The position numbers were made by a program, and so were the translations under genes. The notes beneath the pieces are model-generated. The model was given only the letters and a program-made list of their open reading frames with translations, searched no databases and was not told the origin of the DNA. From Limisphaerales bacterium (GTDB lineage: Bacteria; Verrucomicrobiota; Verrucomicrobiia; Limisphaerales; SXTU01): a DNA stretch of 64,000 nt. The DNA is taken from the NCBI GenBank assembly GCA_009773355.1, contig WRPG01000011.1, forward strand, positions 1 to 64,000, written 5' to 3'. Positions 27,294-36,090 of the stretch are shown here, one piece after another (position 1 is the first letter of the stretch; each line of letters begins with the position of its first letter).

Positions 27294-28151
27294 TCAGGCG
27301 AACAACCCCGTCGGATTCTCCCCGCTCGCGAGCGCCTTGCCACCTTCAAACACCTTCTCCAGCGCGTGCCCATTCCACCGCCGCAGCCGGTAGAGTGTAG
27401 CGAAGGTGAAGTCCGGCGCGGTCCCGCCTTGGCCGCCCACCACCTCGCCGCCGCGCCGCACGTTGTCCAACATCCACGCCGGCAGCGTGAGGTGATACGG
27501 GTTCCGCCGCACTTCACCCACATGGAACGTCAGCGCCGTGATGAGGTCGGCGAGGTCGGTCGCGCTGATCTCCACCATCAAGTTCGGGGACGGCATCTGC
27601 CCCCAGAACTCCGTCTCGACCGCGACCGTGCGGAAGTCCGCCGGGAGCGAACGCAAGGCATCCAGCACCAAGTGATGCGTCCCGATGTGCGAGCTGTTCC
27701 AGTCCGCATCGTGGGGGAAGAAAATCGCCTGCGGCCGGTGCTTCGCGAGAATGTCCGCGATGACTTTCACCGACGCGGCCCAATGCGCCGGGTCTTTCGC
27801 GCGCGTGGCCACGTTCACCTTCTCCAGCCCACCCGGCACCGTCTGCACCAGCCCGAAGCCGATGCAGTCACAGCACGCCTGCAACTCCTCCCAGCGCCCC
27901 GCCTGCCGCGCCTGGTTGCTGCCCTGCGTGACGGCCACGTTGATGACGTTCCACTTCGCCTCGCGCAACAGCCGCAGCGCCAGCCCACCGATGATGACCT
28001 CGTCGTCCGGGTGCGGGGAAAAGATGAGCGCGACCGGAGCATCGGCTGGAACATCAGGACGCGGACAACGTGGAAAACCGCCGAGCGGCCAGGCCTTGCC
28101 GTCCTTCGCGAAGCGCGCGTATTCCGAGACGAAGTGCAGATACGGATTCAT
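27294..28151 (-). CDS. PIG-L/LmbE-family deacetylase
   Basis: A 285-residue zinc-dependent N-deacetylase of the LmbE/PIG-L family, acting on N-acetylglucosaminyl-type substrates. The metal motif 'LIFSPHPDDEVIIGGLAL' and the downstream 'FFPHDADWNSSHIGTHHLV' supply His/Asp ligands. ATG 28151 (MNPYLHFVSEYARFAKDG) is chosen over a GTG at 28220 that lies inside the family D repeat. No signal peptide is seen. The substrate is unknown; the neighbouring genes do not indicate a pathway. Confidence 0.86.
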   Translation of the reverse strand: MNPYLHFVSEYARFAKDGKAWPLGGFPRCPRPDVPADAPVALIFSPHPDDEVIIGGLALRLLREAKWNVINVAVTQGSNQARQAGRWEELQACCDCIGFGLVQTVPGGLEKVNVATRAKDPAHWAASVKVIADILAKHRPQAIFFPHDADWNSSHIGTHHLVLDALRSLPADFRTVAVETEFWGQMPSPNLMVEISATDLADLITALTFHVGEVRRNPYHLTLPAWMLDNVRRGGEVVGGQGGTAPDFTFATLYRLRRWNGHALEKVFEGGKALASGENPTGLFA

Positions 28152-28207
28152 TTGCGTGCGGGGATTTAGCCCGCGCGCGGCAGGCGTCGCAATCTCGGAG
28201 ATGCTCC

Positions 28208-28265
28208 GTTTGGTGTCCACGCTTCAGCGTGTCCCGCCTGACACCCTGAAGGGTGGACACCGAAC
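28208..28265. repeat. Family D inverted hairpin doublet
   Basis: Arm 1: head GTTTGGTGTC, hairpin CACGCT/AGCGTG around TC. Arm 2 (minus strand): head GTTCGGTGTC, hairpin CACCCT/AGGGTG around TC. The G-C to C-G change is compensated. It lies in the divergent promoter region between the LmbE and amidohydrolase genes. Confidence 0.88.
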
Positions 28266-28313
28266 GATGGACTTTCTCCTTGCCGCCTCGCGCCTGCTCC
28301 GAACACTCCCGCC

Positions 28314-30002
28314 ATGACCTCGCGCCGAAAATTCCTCGCCGCCTCGACCGCATCCGCCGCGCTCGCTGGCTGCGCGACGTTGCGCGCCGACTGCGACCTG
28401 CTCATCCGCAACGGCACGCTTTACGACGGCAGCGGCGGCCAGCCGTTCACCGGCGACATCGCGGTGCGCGGCGACCAGATCGTCGGCGTCGGCAGCGTGA
28501 CCGGCATCACGGCGCGGCACACGGTGGACGCGCGTGGCCTCGCGGTCGCGCCCGGCTTCATCAACATGTTGAGCTGGGCCACCGAGTCGCTGATTCAGGA
28601 TGGCCGGTCGCAGAGCGAGATTCGGCAGGGTGTCACGCTTGAAGTCATGGGTGAAGGCTGGTCCATGGGACCGCTGAACCCCGCGATGAAAGCTGGAATT
28701 CTCAAGGACCAGGGCGACATCAAGTATCCGGTCGAGTGGACCACGCTGGACGAATACCTGCGCTTCCTCGTGCGCCGGAAGATCTCCTGCAACGTCGCGT
28801 CCTTCATCGGCCCGGAGACCGTGCGAATCCACGAGCTGGGCTACGAGGACCGCGCGCCCGACGCCGCCGAGCTGGCGCGGATGCAGGCGCTGGTCCGCAC
28901 CGCGATGCGCGACGGCGCGCTGGGCATCGCCTCCTCGCTCATCTACGCGCCGGGCTTCTACGCGAAGACGGACGAGTTGATTGCCTTGTGCAAGGTCGCG
29001 GCGGAATACGACGGCCTTTACATCTCGCACCTGCGCAGCGAGGGCAACCAGTTCGTCGAGGCGCTGGACGAACTGCTCACCATCGCGCGCGAGGCGAAGA
29101 TTCGCGCCGAGGTCTATCACCTCAAGGCCGCCGGGCAGGCGAACTGGCCCAAGCTCGACACCGTCATCCGCAAGATCGAGGCCGCGCGCGCCAGCGGCCT
29201 GGCCATCACGGCGGACATGTATACCTACACCGCCGGCCAGACGGGCCTCGATGCCGCGATGCCGCCGTGGGTGCAGGAGGGCGGCTATCCCGAGTGGGCC
29301 AGGCGACTGCAAGACCCCGCCATCCGCGAGCGCGTCCGCCGCGAGATGGCCACGCCCACGGACAAATGGGAAAACCTCTACCTCGCCGCCGGCAGCGCGG
29401 ACCGCGTCATCCTTGTCGGCTTCAAGAACGAGAAGCTCAAGCCACTCACCGGCAAAACGCTCGCCGAAGTTTCCAAGCTGCGTGGCAAATCGCCGGAGGA
29501 AACCGCGATGGATCTCGTCGTCGAGGACGGCAGCCGCGTTGGGACGGTGTATTTCCTGATGAGCGAGGACAACGTGCGGAAGCAAATCAAGCTGCCCTGG
29601 GTGAGCTTTTGCAGCGACTCGCCGTCGCTCGCGCCCGAGGGTGTCTTCCTCAAGTCCAGCACGCACCCGCGCGCCTACGGGAGCTTCGCGCGCCTGCTGG
29701 GCCGCTACGTGCGCGACGAGAAGCTCATCCCGCTCGCCGACGCCATCCGGCGGCTCACAAGTTTCCCGGCGGCGAACCTGCGGCTCAAACAACGCGGCTG
29801 GCTGCGGCCCGGTTACTTCGCGGACATCGTCGGCTTCGACCCCGCGCGCGTGCAGGACCACGCGACCTTCGAGAAGCCGCACCAGTATTCCACCGGTGTC
29901 GTCCACGTCTGGGTCAACGGCCAGCAAGTTCTGCTCGACGGCGAGCACACCGGCGCGAAGCCGGGTCAAGTCGTGCGCGGGCCGGGGTGGAAGAAGGTGT
30001 GA
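28314..30002 (+). CDS. D-aminoacylase-like amidohydrolase lacking the first metal motif
   Basis: A 562-residue exported protein of the N-acyl-D-amino-acid deacylase family. A Tat/lipoprotein-like leader (RRKFLAASTASAALAGCATL) precedes the amidohydrolase barrel. The usual 'APGFID-H-H' metal motif reads 'VAPGFINMLSWATESL', so both histidines are missing. Later ligands appear intact: 'YISHLRSEGNQ' and 'EVYHLKAAGQ'. Whether it is catalytic as a mononuclear enzyme is uncertain. The stop lies 3 bp before a low-complexity inverted repeat. Confidence 0.85.
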   Translation: MTSRRKFLAASTASAALAGCATLRADCDLLIRNGTLYDGSGGQPFTGDIAVRGDQIVGVGSVTGITARHTVDARGLAVAPGFINMLSWATESLIQDGRSQSEIRQGVTLEVMGEGWSMGPLNPAMKAGILKDQGDIKYPVEWTTLDEYLRFLVRRKISCNVASFIGPETVRIHELGYEDRAPDAAELARMQALVRTAMRDGALGIASSLIYAPGFYAKTDELIALCKVAAEYDGLYISHLRSEGNQFVEALDELLTIAREAKIRAEVYHLKAAGQANWPKLDTVIRKIEAARASGLAITADMYTYTAGQTGLDAAMPPWVQEGGYPEWARRLQDPAIRERVRREMATPTDKWENLYLAAGSADRVILVGFKNEKLKPLTGKTLAEVSKLRGKSPEETAMDLVVEDGSRVGTVYFLMSEDNVRKQIKLPWVSFCSDSPSLAPEGVFLKSSTHPRAYGSFARLLGRYVRDEKLIPLADAIRRLTSFPAANLRLKQRGWLRPGYFADIVGFDPARVQDHATFEKPHQYSTGVVHVWVNGQQVLLDGEHTGAKPGQVVRGPGWKKV

Positions 30003-30004
30003 AA

Positions 30005-30113
30005 TCCCAAGCTCCAAGTTCCAAATCCCAACGAAGCTCCAAGCCCCAATTCTCCGTCTGCGATGGACCCCGGCCATGATTTGCAGCTTGGGGTTTGGAA
30101 TTTGGAGCTTCGT
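30005..30113. repeat. Inverted low-complexity repeat downstream of the amidohydrolase
   Basis: Arm 1 has near-tandem AAGCTCCAAGTTCCAAATCCC units (30007-30049). Arm 2 (30083-30112) is the inverse: CTTGGGGTTTGGAATTTGG and GAGCTTCG. It lies entirely between genes. Confidence 0.8.
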
Positions 30114-30158
30114 TTTCGGTATGGCTTCGGCACGCGGAGGTGAGCAGACTGCGCGGCG

Positions 30159-30962
30159 ATGAAACCCTGTCGAACCGGTTCCGTGTTTCGGGTTTTGAGT
30201 TACGCGTTGGCGTTGTTCGCCGCCGGCTCGGCGCGGGCACAGGAGAGCACCAACGGCTTCGCCTTCGCGGACTTTCTCCTCGCCCCGCTGCGCGTCCATC
30301 TGCTCACGGCGACGAACGAGCCGGCCATTCACACTACGCTCACGAGCAACGATGTGACGCGCATCCTCGGCAAGGTCAACCGCGTCTGGGCGCAGGCCGG
30401 CATCACGTTTTACCTGGAGTCGCTGCGCATCGAGCCGACGGCCAACGCGACGAACTATCTCGAAAACACCAAGGAGGACGAACGCGCCACCTTGCTCTCA
30501 TTACGACCCAAGGCCTCGCTCGCCACGAACTGCTTCCACGTCTTCTACCTGAAGCGCATCCGGCCCAACGGCGTTTATTTCAACGCGCAGGGCATCTTCG
30601 TGAAGGACACCGCGTCGCTGCGCCCGGTGGAAGGTGGCCTGGATGAACCGCTGCCGCGCGTGACCTCGCACGAGCTGGGCCACGCGCTCACGCTCCCGCA
30701 CCGGCAGGAGGTGACGAACCTGCTTGCCTCCGGCATGTCCGGCGGCTGGCTGAACGCGGCGGAAATCAGGCAGGCCCGCGAGGCGGCGAAGAAGAAGGCG
30801 TGGATCCAGCCTGCGCCCGAGGTGCTGCGGCAGGCGGAGGAGCGGGACAAGGCCGGCGCTTTCGTCGAGGGCCGGCGCTTCTGGCAGCGCCTCGCGCACC
30901 TTCCGCTGGAAAGCGACGTGCTGCGCGCCGCGCGCCGCCGCTCAGGGACGACCGGCAAGTAG
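30159..30962 (+). CDS. Secreted metzincin-like zinc metalloprotease
   Basis: A 267-residue protein with a signal peptide ending 'AAGSARAQ'. The zinc signature 'VTSHELGHALTLPHRQEV' (HExxHxxxxxH; the canonical Gly after the second His is replaced by Leu-Thr-Leu) is followed by a probable Met-turn 'LLASGMSGGWL'. Together they suggest a metzincin of the gametolysin/pappalysin kind. The substrate is unknown. It ends 3 bp before the next gene, with which it is probably co-transcribed. Confidence 0.75.
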   Translation: MKPCRTGSVFRVLSYALALFAAGSARAQESTNGFAFADFLLAPLRVHLLTATNEPAIHTTLTSNDVTRILGKVNRVWAQAGITFYLESLRIEPTANATNYLENTKEDERATLLSLRPKASLATNCFHVFYLKRIRPNGVYFNAQGIFVKDTASLRPVEGGLDEPLPRVTSHELGHALTLPHRQEVTNLLASGMSGGWLNAAEIRQAREAAKKKAWIQPAPEVLRQAEERDKAGAFVEGRRFWQRLAHLPLESDVLRAARRRSGTTGK

Positions 30963-30965
30963 CGC

Positions 30966-33014
30966 ATGAGCCAGCCGACCGTCGTCCCCGCCGGCAGCCC
31001 GCCTTCCGTCACGCGCGGGCACGAAGGGTGGTGGCTGGCCGGGGCCGTCGCTGCGTTCGTGTTGTTTCCCATCGGCGTGCCCAAGTTCCTCTTCCTTGGC
31101 GCGGGGCTGTGGCTGGCGTGCCGCGTTCTTGGAACGGCGGCCTGGGCGATGGGGTGCGCCTGGTTTGCCGCCGCCTTGTTTGCCAGCACGTTCCTGCTCA
31201 CCCCCGTCTGCGCGTCGCAGGCGCTGCGGGCGGCGGGTGAAACCGCCGGCGCGTCGCTGCCGGTGCAACTCGCGCTGCTCGCCTTTGGCGCGGTGTGGGT
31301 GTGGCTGGCGGTCGCGCCGCCCCCGCCGGTGCTGGCGCGGGCGGGCGCGCTGCGGTGGCGGTTCGCGCTGCTCTGGCCGGTGCTGCTGGTGGGCGCGAAC
31401 TTCCTGCCGTGGGAGGCGGACATCGCTTACGGCGGCGATGAACATTACCACTTGAAAGCGCTGGTGGTGAGCCGGCTGTTGACAGGCGAGCTCCTCCGAC
31501 AAGGTGGGTTTGCGCTGGCGGGACTGGTCTGGCTCGGGGCCGGGGTCTGGCTGGCCGTCCGTGGCTCGAGCTTGGAAAGCCGGCCCAGGATTGCATGGGC
31601 ACTCGCCGGGCTGGCACTTGCGGCGTGCGCGCCGTGGCTCTACGTGCCGGAGATGCTAGCCGACGCCTTCAACCAGGACCGGATGCTGCGCTATCCCGGC
31701 AGCCAGCCGTGGTTCAGCGCGTGGTTGTGGGAGCTTACGCGCGGCAACTGGGGCGCGGGCGTGCTGTTCGGCTTTGATACGCTGCGGTTCACGCCCATGC
31801 TCGCGGTGCTGCTGCTGGGCCTCGTGCTGGCGCAGGAGCCGCGCTGGCGGCAGGCCCCGCCCGTGCTTCCGTTGCTGGCTGTGCTCGCGGTGGCGACGGC
31901 TCCGACGCTGCTCTACCACGGCACGCTGCTGTATCTGGAACTGGCGTTGCTGCCGCCGCTCGTGCTGATGCTGCGCGCGGGCCGCCGCTGGCTGCTGGCC
32001 GCGCCGGCGTCGCTCGCGGGCAGCAACGCCTGGTGGGCGGCGCTCACGCTGGGCTTCCTCAAGGACACCGGCGTCATCGCGGTGGGAATCCTCTGGCTGA
32101 CGCGGGCGGCGGTGCGCGGCCTTTTCCTGACCCGTCGGGGTGAACTCAATTTCGCCGCGCTGAAGGCCGAGGCGCGCGTGGCCTTTGTCACGCTCGGGCC
32201 GGGCCTGCTTTACCTTGCTCTCCGTGCGCTGCACGGCTCGCGGCCTTACCAGCCGCATTTGGAAAACCTCCTTTCTGGCGGACTTTGGCTCCAGGCGACG
32301 CGCGCCGTGCTCGATCAATTTGGCTGCCTCTGGCTGCCGGCGCTCGCGGGCGCGTGGCTGTTCGCACGCCGCCGCGCCTGGGCGCAACTGCTCGCCGCCA
32401 GCACGCTTTTCGGCGGCATCTGGCTGTTCCACCTCGTTGAGGAACCACGTTGGGTCGGCCTCGCGCGCTTCAACCTTCTGCTGCTGCCCGCCGTGGTGGT
32501 GCTCGCATGGGAGGGACTCGGCACGCTGCTGGTTCGGCGCACTGCCGCCCTGGTCGCGCTGCTGCTCCTGCTCGCCGGCAACGCGTGGCTCAGTCCCGTG
32601 GACCGCACGGGCCAGCGCGCCGTCTGGGGCGGCTCAGGCGAACGCTGGTATGACTACACCGAATGCCTCGTGGAACTGCGCAAGCTCAAGCCCGACGCCC
32701 GCCTCGCCCTCGCGAACGTCGCGCATAGCTACGGCATCGGCATGATCCTGCAACGGCTCGACTGGTGGGCGGACGTGGCGAATCTGCCCGTGGCGCACCC
32801 CACCGATGCCCTGGCAAACCTTCGCGCCGCACTGGCACTGGCCGCCAAGGGTGAGTTCGACTTCGTCGTCTTCCGTTGGGAGGAGATGCCGCTCGTCGCA
32901 CAGGATTTTCAGCAAGCGGGCTTCGTCCGGTTGCGGGACTACCCGTCGCGCGGGGGCACGCTCACGGTCTTTGCGCGTGGTGCCGGCGGCTTGCAGTCGC
33001 CGCCCCGTCCGTGA
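30966..33014 (+). CDS. Large polytopic membrane protein (glycosyltransferase-39-like)
   Basis: A 682-residue protein with about a dozen hydrophobic helices from residue 25 to 560, then a soluble C-terminal region. 'NFLPWEADIAYGGDEHYHLK' early in an extracytoplasmic loop resembles the acidic loop of GT-C/PMT-like glycosyltransferases, so sugar transfer from a lipid carrier is a possibility only. The last residues 'GAGGLQSPPRP' and the stop come from a family E repeat (32980-33050). Confidence 0.7.
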   Translation: MSQPTVVPAGSPPSVTRGHEGWWLAGAVAAFVLFPIGVPKFLFLGAGLWLACRVLGTAAWAMGCAWFAAALFASTFLLTPVCASQALRAAGETAGASLPVQLALLAFGAVWVWLAVAPPPPVLARAGALRWRFALLWPVLLVGANFLPWEADIAYGGDEHYHLKALVVSRLLTGELLRQGGFALAGLVWLGAGVWLAVRGSSLESRPRIAWALAGLALAACAPWLYVPEMLADAFNQDRMLRYPGSQPWFSAWLWELTRGNWGAGVLFGFDTLRFTPMLAVLLLGLVLAQEPRWRQAPPVLPLLAVLAVATAPTLLYHGTLLYLELALLPPLVLMLRAGRRWLLAAPASLAGSNAWWAALTLGFLKDTGVIAVGILWLTRAAVRGLFLTRRGELNFAALKAEARVAFVTLGPGLLYLALRALHGSRPYQPHLENLLSGGLWLQATRAVLDQFGCLWLPALAGAWLFARRRAWAQLLAASTLFGGIWLFHLVEEPRWVGLARFNLLLLPAVVVLAWEGLGTLLVRRTAALVALLLLLAGNAWLSPVDRTGQRAVWGGSGERWYDYTECLVELRKLKPDARLALANVAHSYGIGMILQRLDWWADVANLPVAHPTDALANLRAALALAAKGEFDFVVFRWEEMPLVAQDFQQAGFVRLRDYPSRGGTLTVFARGAGGLQSPPRP

Positions 33015-33050
33015 CGGCTGGTCCAGACGGTGACAGCAAGTCACCGGCCC
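32980..33050. repeat. Family E inverted hairpin doublet, copy 1
   Basis: Arm 1: head GTGCCGG, hairpin CGGCT/AGTCG around TGC (one G-T wobble). Arm 2 (minus strand) has a degenerate GGGCCGG head and hairpin GTGAC/GTCAC around a TTGCT loop. The TGA stop of the membrane protein (33012-33014) lies between the arms. Confidence 0.75.
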
Positions 33051-33058
33051 GGGGCAGC

Positions 33059-34096
33059 TCAAACCTCCACCGTGTGCCCGTGCGCGATGCTGTCCTCGGC
33101 GGCGATGGCCAGGAGGCTGCCATCCACGCAGTCTGCGACGGTCGTGAGCGGGCGCCGGCCGTCCAACACCGCGTCCACGAACGCGGCGTGCATCTCGTCG
33201 AAGCCGAGATGGTTGCCCCAGCCCTCGCCAGTCGGCGACTCGATGTGATGGACAATCGGCTCCTTCTGCCCGGAGCCGCGCCGCCACTGGAGGATGTCCA
33301 CGGTTGAGATGCGCGTCTGGAGGGAACCGGCCTCGCCGACGACGCCGAGTTCCAAGTCCTCGTGCGGGAAGTCACGGCCAAAGAGGCAGATCTGGAGCGA
33401 GCCGAGCGTGCCGTTGTCATACTCGAAGCTCACGGTGGCGTGGTCGTTGACCTGGTGCTCCGGCTCGACGACGTGCATGACCGCGCTCGCGCCGAAGGCC
33501 GCCACGCGCACGGGCCGCGCGCCGGCCCACCAGTTCATCAGGTCGAACTGGTGGCAGTTCTTGTCCACGAGCATCCCGCCGGAGCGGCGCTGGTCCTGAA
33601 TCCAGTTCTGCGACTTGGGCTGGAACGGGCCGCGAAACTCACGCGTCCAGACCATGCGCGGGCGGCCGATGTCGCCCGCGTCCACGAGCGCCTTCACCTT
33701 CTGGAAGAACGGCGAGTAGCGCAGCTCGTGGCCGATCATCACCACGCGGTCCGTCTTCGCGGCGGCCTTCTCCAGCAGGCGGCACTCGGCGCGCGTGATG
33801 CCGCAGGGCTTTTCGAGGAAGAGATGCTTGCCGGCCTTGAGCGTCTCCAGCGCGAGTGGGACGTGGTTGAAGTTCGGCGTCGAGATGCAGACCGCGTCGA
33901 GGTCGGAGTGGATAAGTTCGTGCTCGTCGCTGAAGACGCGGGCGTTCGGCGCGACTTCGAGGGCGCGGCGCAAGTTGGTTTCGTTGCGACCGCAGATGGC
34001 GGTGGCTTCGGAACGGGCGGCGAGCTTGGTGTGGAACTGGCGGACGTGGCTGATGCCCATCGCGCCAATGCCGAGGAAGCCGATGCGGAGTTTCAT
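33059..34096 (-). CDS. Gfo/Idh/MocA-family oxidoreductase
   Basis: A 345-residue NAD(P)-dependent sugar or inositol dehydrogenase-like protein. Rossmann motif 'LRIGFLGIGAMGISHVRQF' at residues 2-20, family motif 'LFLEKPCGITRAEC', and a C-terminal alpha/beta domain with 'GGMLVDKNCHQFDLMNWWAG' holding the usual catalytic histidine region. No signal peptide, so cytoplasmic. It converges on the membrane-protein gene, with the family E repeat between them. The substrate cannot be told from sequence. Confidence 0.9.
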   Translation of the reverse strand: MKLRIGFLGIGAMGISHVRQFHTKLAARSEATAICGRNETNLRRALEVAPNARVFSDEHELIHSDLDAVCISTPNFNHVPLALETLKAGKHLFLEKPCGITRAECRLLEKAAAKTDRVVMIGHELRYSPFFQKVKALVDAGDIGRPRMVWTREFRGPFQPKSQNWIQDQRRSGGMLVDKNCHQFDLMNWWAGARPVRVAAFGASAVMHVVEPEHQVNDHATVSFEYDNGTLGSLQICLFGRDFPHEDLELGVVGEAGSLQTRISTVDILQWRRGSGQKEPIVHHIESPTGEGWGNHLGFDEMHAAFVDAVLDGRRPLTTVADCVDGSLLAIAAEDSIAHGHTVEV

Positions 34097-34169
34097 GCGG
34101 GAAGTGGAACATCAAAGACTGCCACTGCCAAGGAAGGGAAAGATCCGCCACAGAAAGGCGTATCCTAAC

Positions 34170-35501
34170 TCAGCGCGCTTCTTCCGATGCGGGTTGCCGC
34201 TCGGCGCGCTGCTTCTCGCCGCGCCAGTAGCCAGGGAGGTTGGGCTTGGTCTCGACGAGAATTTCCAGGATGGCCCGCCGCGTCTCGGCGGGGATGTTTG
34301 CGAACTCCGGCGACGTGTCCTGGCCGGTCAGGACTTCGTGCAGCCGTTGCAGGACGTGTTCGCGCATGGGCTTGGGCAGCAGGTCAAACGCCTCGGAGTA
34401 AATGAGGAAGCTGCACGGGTATTTGAACAGGCGCGTCTCCAGGTCGAGTTGCCGGAGCGAGCGGCCTTTGCGGTCCTTGGGGCCGAGCGTGGCGAAATAG
34501 TCGGCGTAGCCGGACGTGCCCCTGACCTTTGCCTTGAGCGGCGTCTCCTCGGTGAAGAGCAGGTATTTCAGGAAGCCCTCGCTCATGCTGCGCAGGTAGC
34601 GGATGTGCTGATAGCGGCTCAGGGCCATCGTTGTCTCGTAGTGGAGCCGGGTGAGGAAGTTGTGCATGTGCGCCTCGTGCTCCAGCACCATGAGCGCGAC
34701 GATGTCGCTGTGCGGGGTGGCGTAGCTGTCGAGGTCCACGAGCTTCTTGAGGCTGGTGAGGTTGCCGAGGTAGTTCGGCTTTTCCTCGGCCTTGGCGAAG
34801 GCGGCCTTGCCGAAGAGATTGCCCCGATGCGTCACTTTGCCGTGCGTGCCGGTGACATACCAGCCGCCCCAACGGTCTTCGAGCGGCGTGCGGTGGTTCA
34901 CTTCGGAGACGCCCGTGATGAGGTCAATGATGCCCTGCTCGTCGGTCTTGAACGAGCGGATGAGATGGCCGGGCACGCCCATCGTCTTCGCGGACGCATG
35001 GCATTCAAGGCACTGGTTGTTGCGCACGAACTTGGGCTGGTCCGTTGCGGTCTGCTCCAGGGTGTAGAAGACGCCGCCCAGTTTCGCGTCCACCTCGCTG
35101 AACTCCATCACCGGCGCGCCGGGAATCCAGCCGACGTAGACATCGTCGTTGAAGAACACCGCGCGCGGCGTCTGCGGCGCGATGCGCTCGCGCTGGAGCG
35201 AGGTTTTCGAGAACAAGAGCGTCTGCGACTTGGGCGAGATTTCCAGTGCGGCGAGCACGGAGTCACGCCAGCCGGTCTGCGGATCGAACTTCAGCTTCAC
35301 CTCGCCCCGGTCAAGGCGCGACTGGAGCCGGGTGATCGGCCCGGTGGAAGGCGTCTTGTTGTAGCTGATGGTGTCCTCCTCAAACGGCACCATGTGCGTC
35401 GCGCCCTGGAAGTCGGACTGCGCCGCGGCGATCCAGGGCAATGCGGAGGTTGCGACGGCGACGATCCACCGGGCGGCACGGTCTGGGCGGGCAGCTAACA
35501 T
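34170..35501 (-). CDS. Exported protein with a single haem c motif
   Basis: A 443-residue protein with a signal peptide (residues 1-28, ending WIAAAQ). One CxxCH haem-c site is present in 'NNQCLECHASAKTMGVPGHL'. Aromatic and His-rich segments follow ('HEAHMHNFLTRLHYETT'). It resembles uncharacterised cytochrome-like proteins of Planctomycetota and Verrucomicrobiota. A periplasmic redox role is inferred. ATG 35501 is preceded by a 167-bp region shared with the divergently transcribed Dabb gene. Confidence 0.75.
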   Translation of the reverse strand: MLAARPDRAARWIVAVATSALPWIAAAQSDFQGATHMVPFEEDTISYNKTPSTGPITRLQSRLDRGEVKLKFDPQTGWRDSVLAALEISPKSQTLLFSKTSLQRERIAPQTPRAVFFNDDVYVGWIPGAPVMEFSEVDAKLGGVFYTLEQTATDQPKFVRNNQCLECHASAKTMGVPGHLIRSFKTDEQGIIDLITGVSEVNHRTPLEDRWGGWYVTGTHGKVTHRGNLFGKAAFAKAEEKPNYLGNLTSLKKLVDLDSYATPHSDIVALMVLEHEAHMHNFLTRLHYETTMALSRYQHIRYLRSMSEGFLKYLLFTEETPLKAKVRGTSGYADYFATLGPKDRKGRSLRQLDLETRLFKYPCSFLIYSEAFDLLPKPMREHVLQRLHEVLTGQDTSPEFANIPAETRRAILEILVETKPNLPGYWRGEKQRAERQPASEEAR

Positions 35502-35668
35502 GGTTCAACTAGACTACGCGGCGGCGCGGATGGATTCACGAATCTTGGCGCGGGCTGGGCAGGAATTGCACGAACGCGCGTTTGACTTGCCCCGGCCAGT
35601 CCCCATACTCCGCCGAAATTCAATCGTCCGGGCGGCGGGGTTTTCCGGCGCGGGCACACGACAACACT

Positions 35669-35971
35669 ATGGCCAAAGTCAAACACATCGCACTGATCCA
35701 GTTCAAAGCCGACACGACGCCGGATCAGATTGACCAGATTTTCAACGCCCTGCTGGACCTCTCCGAGAGCATCCCTGGCGTCGAGGACTTCATCTCCGGG
35801 CCGAACAACAGCCCCGAGGGCCAGAGCGCCGGCCACACGCACGCCTTCGTGATGACGCTCACCGACGCCGCCGCGCGCGACGCCTATCTTACGCACCCGG
35901 AGCACCAGGCTTTCGTGCAGAACGCCATGCCGCTCATCGAAAAGGTGACGGTGGTGGACTTCGAGTTGTGA
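35669..35971 (+). CDS. Dabb (stress-responsive alpha/beta barrel) domain protein
   Basis: A compact 100-residue cytoplasmic protein with the Dabb pattern: 'VKHIALIQFKADTTPDQIDQ', 'IPGVEDFISGPNNSPEG', 'THAFVMTLTDAAARDAYLTH', 'HQAFVQNAMPLIEKVTVVDF'. Dabb proteins dimerise as ferredoxin-like barrels; most have no known substrate. ATG 35669 is preferred over upstream in-frame starts because it begins exactly at the domain. Probably monocistronic. Confidence 0.9.
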   Translation: MAKVKHIALIQFKADTTPDQIDQIFNALLDLSESIPGVEDFISGPNNSPEGQSAGHTHAFVMTLTDAAARDAYLTHPEHQAFVQNAMPLIEKVTVVDFEL

Positions 35972-36017
35972 ACCAGCCGGCGGTGCTGTAGAAGCAGCGC
36001 ATGTCCTCACGCACTTC

Positions 36018-36089
36018 GTGCCGGCGGCTTCCAGCCGTCGTCCCTCGCCCCGTTCCTGTCCCAAGACGGCGACTGCAAGTCGCCGGCAC
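36018..36089. repeat. Family E inverted hairpin doublet, copy 2
   Basis: Arm 1: GTGCCGG, hairpin CGGCT/AGCCG around TCC. Arm 2 (minus strand): GTGCCGG, hairpin CGACT/AGTCG around TGC. Compensated G-C to A-T change. It is exactly 72 bp (24 codons) and ends just before the start of the next gene's signal peptide, leaving the frame from ATG 36001 open. Confidence 0.85.
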
Positions 36090-36090
36090 G

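Noticed and set aside
28151-28220. LmbE start at GTG 28220
   Set aside because: It lies within a family D repeat; ATG 28151 gives a normal family N-terminus.
28224-30332. 702-codon minus-strand frame opposite the amidohydrolase
   Set aside because: Shadow of a gene with a leader peptide and amidohydrolase motifs; it also crosses two repeats and a second gene.
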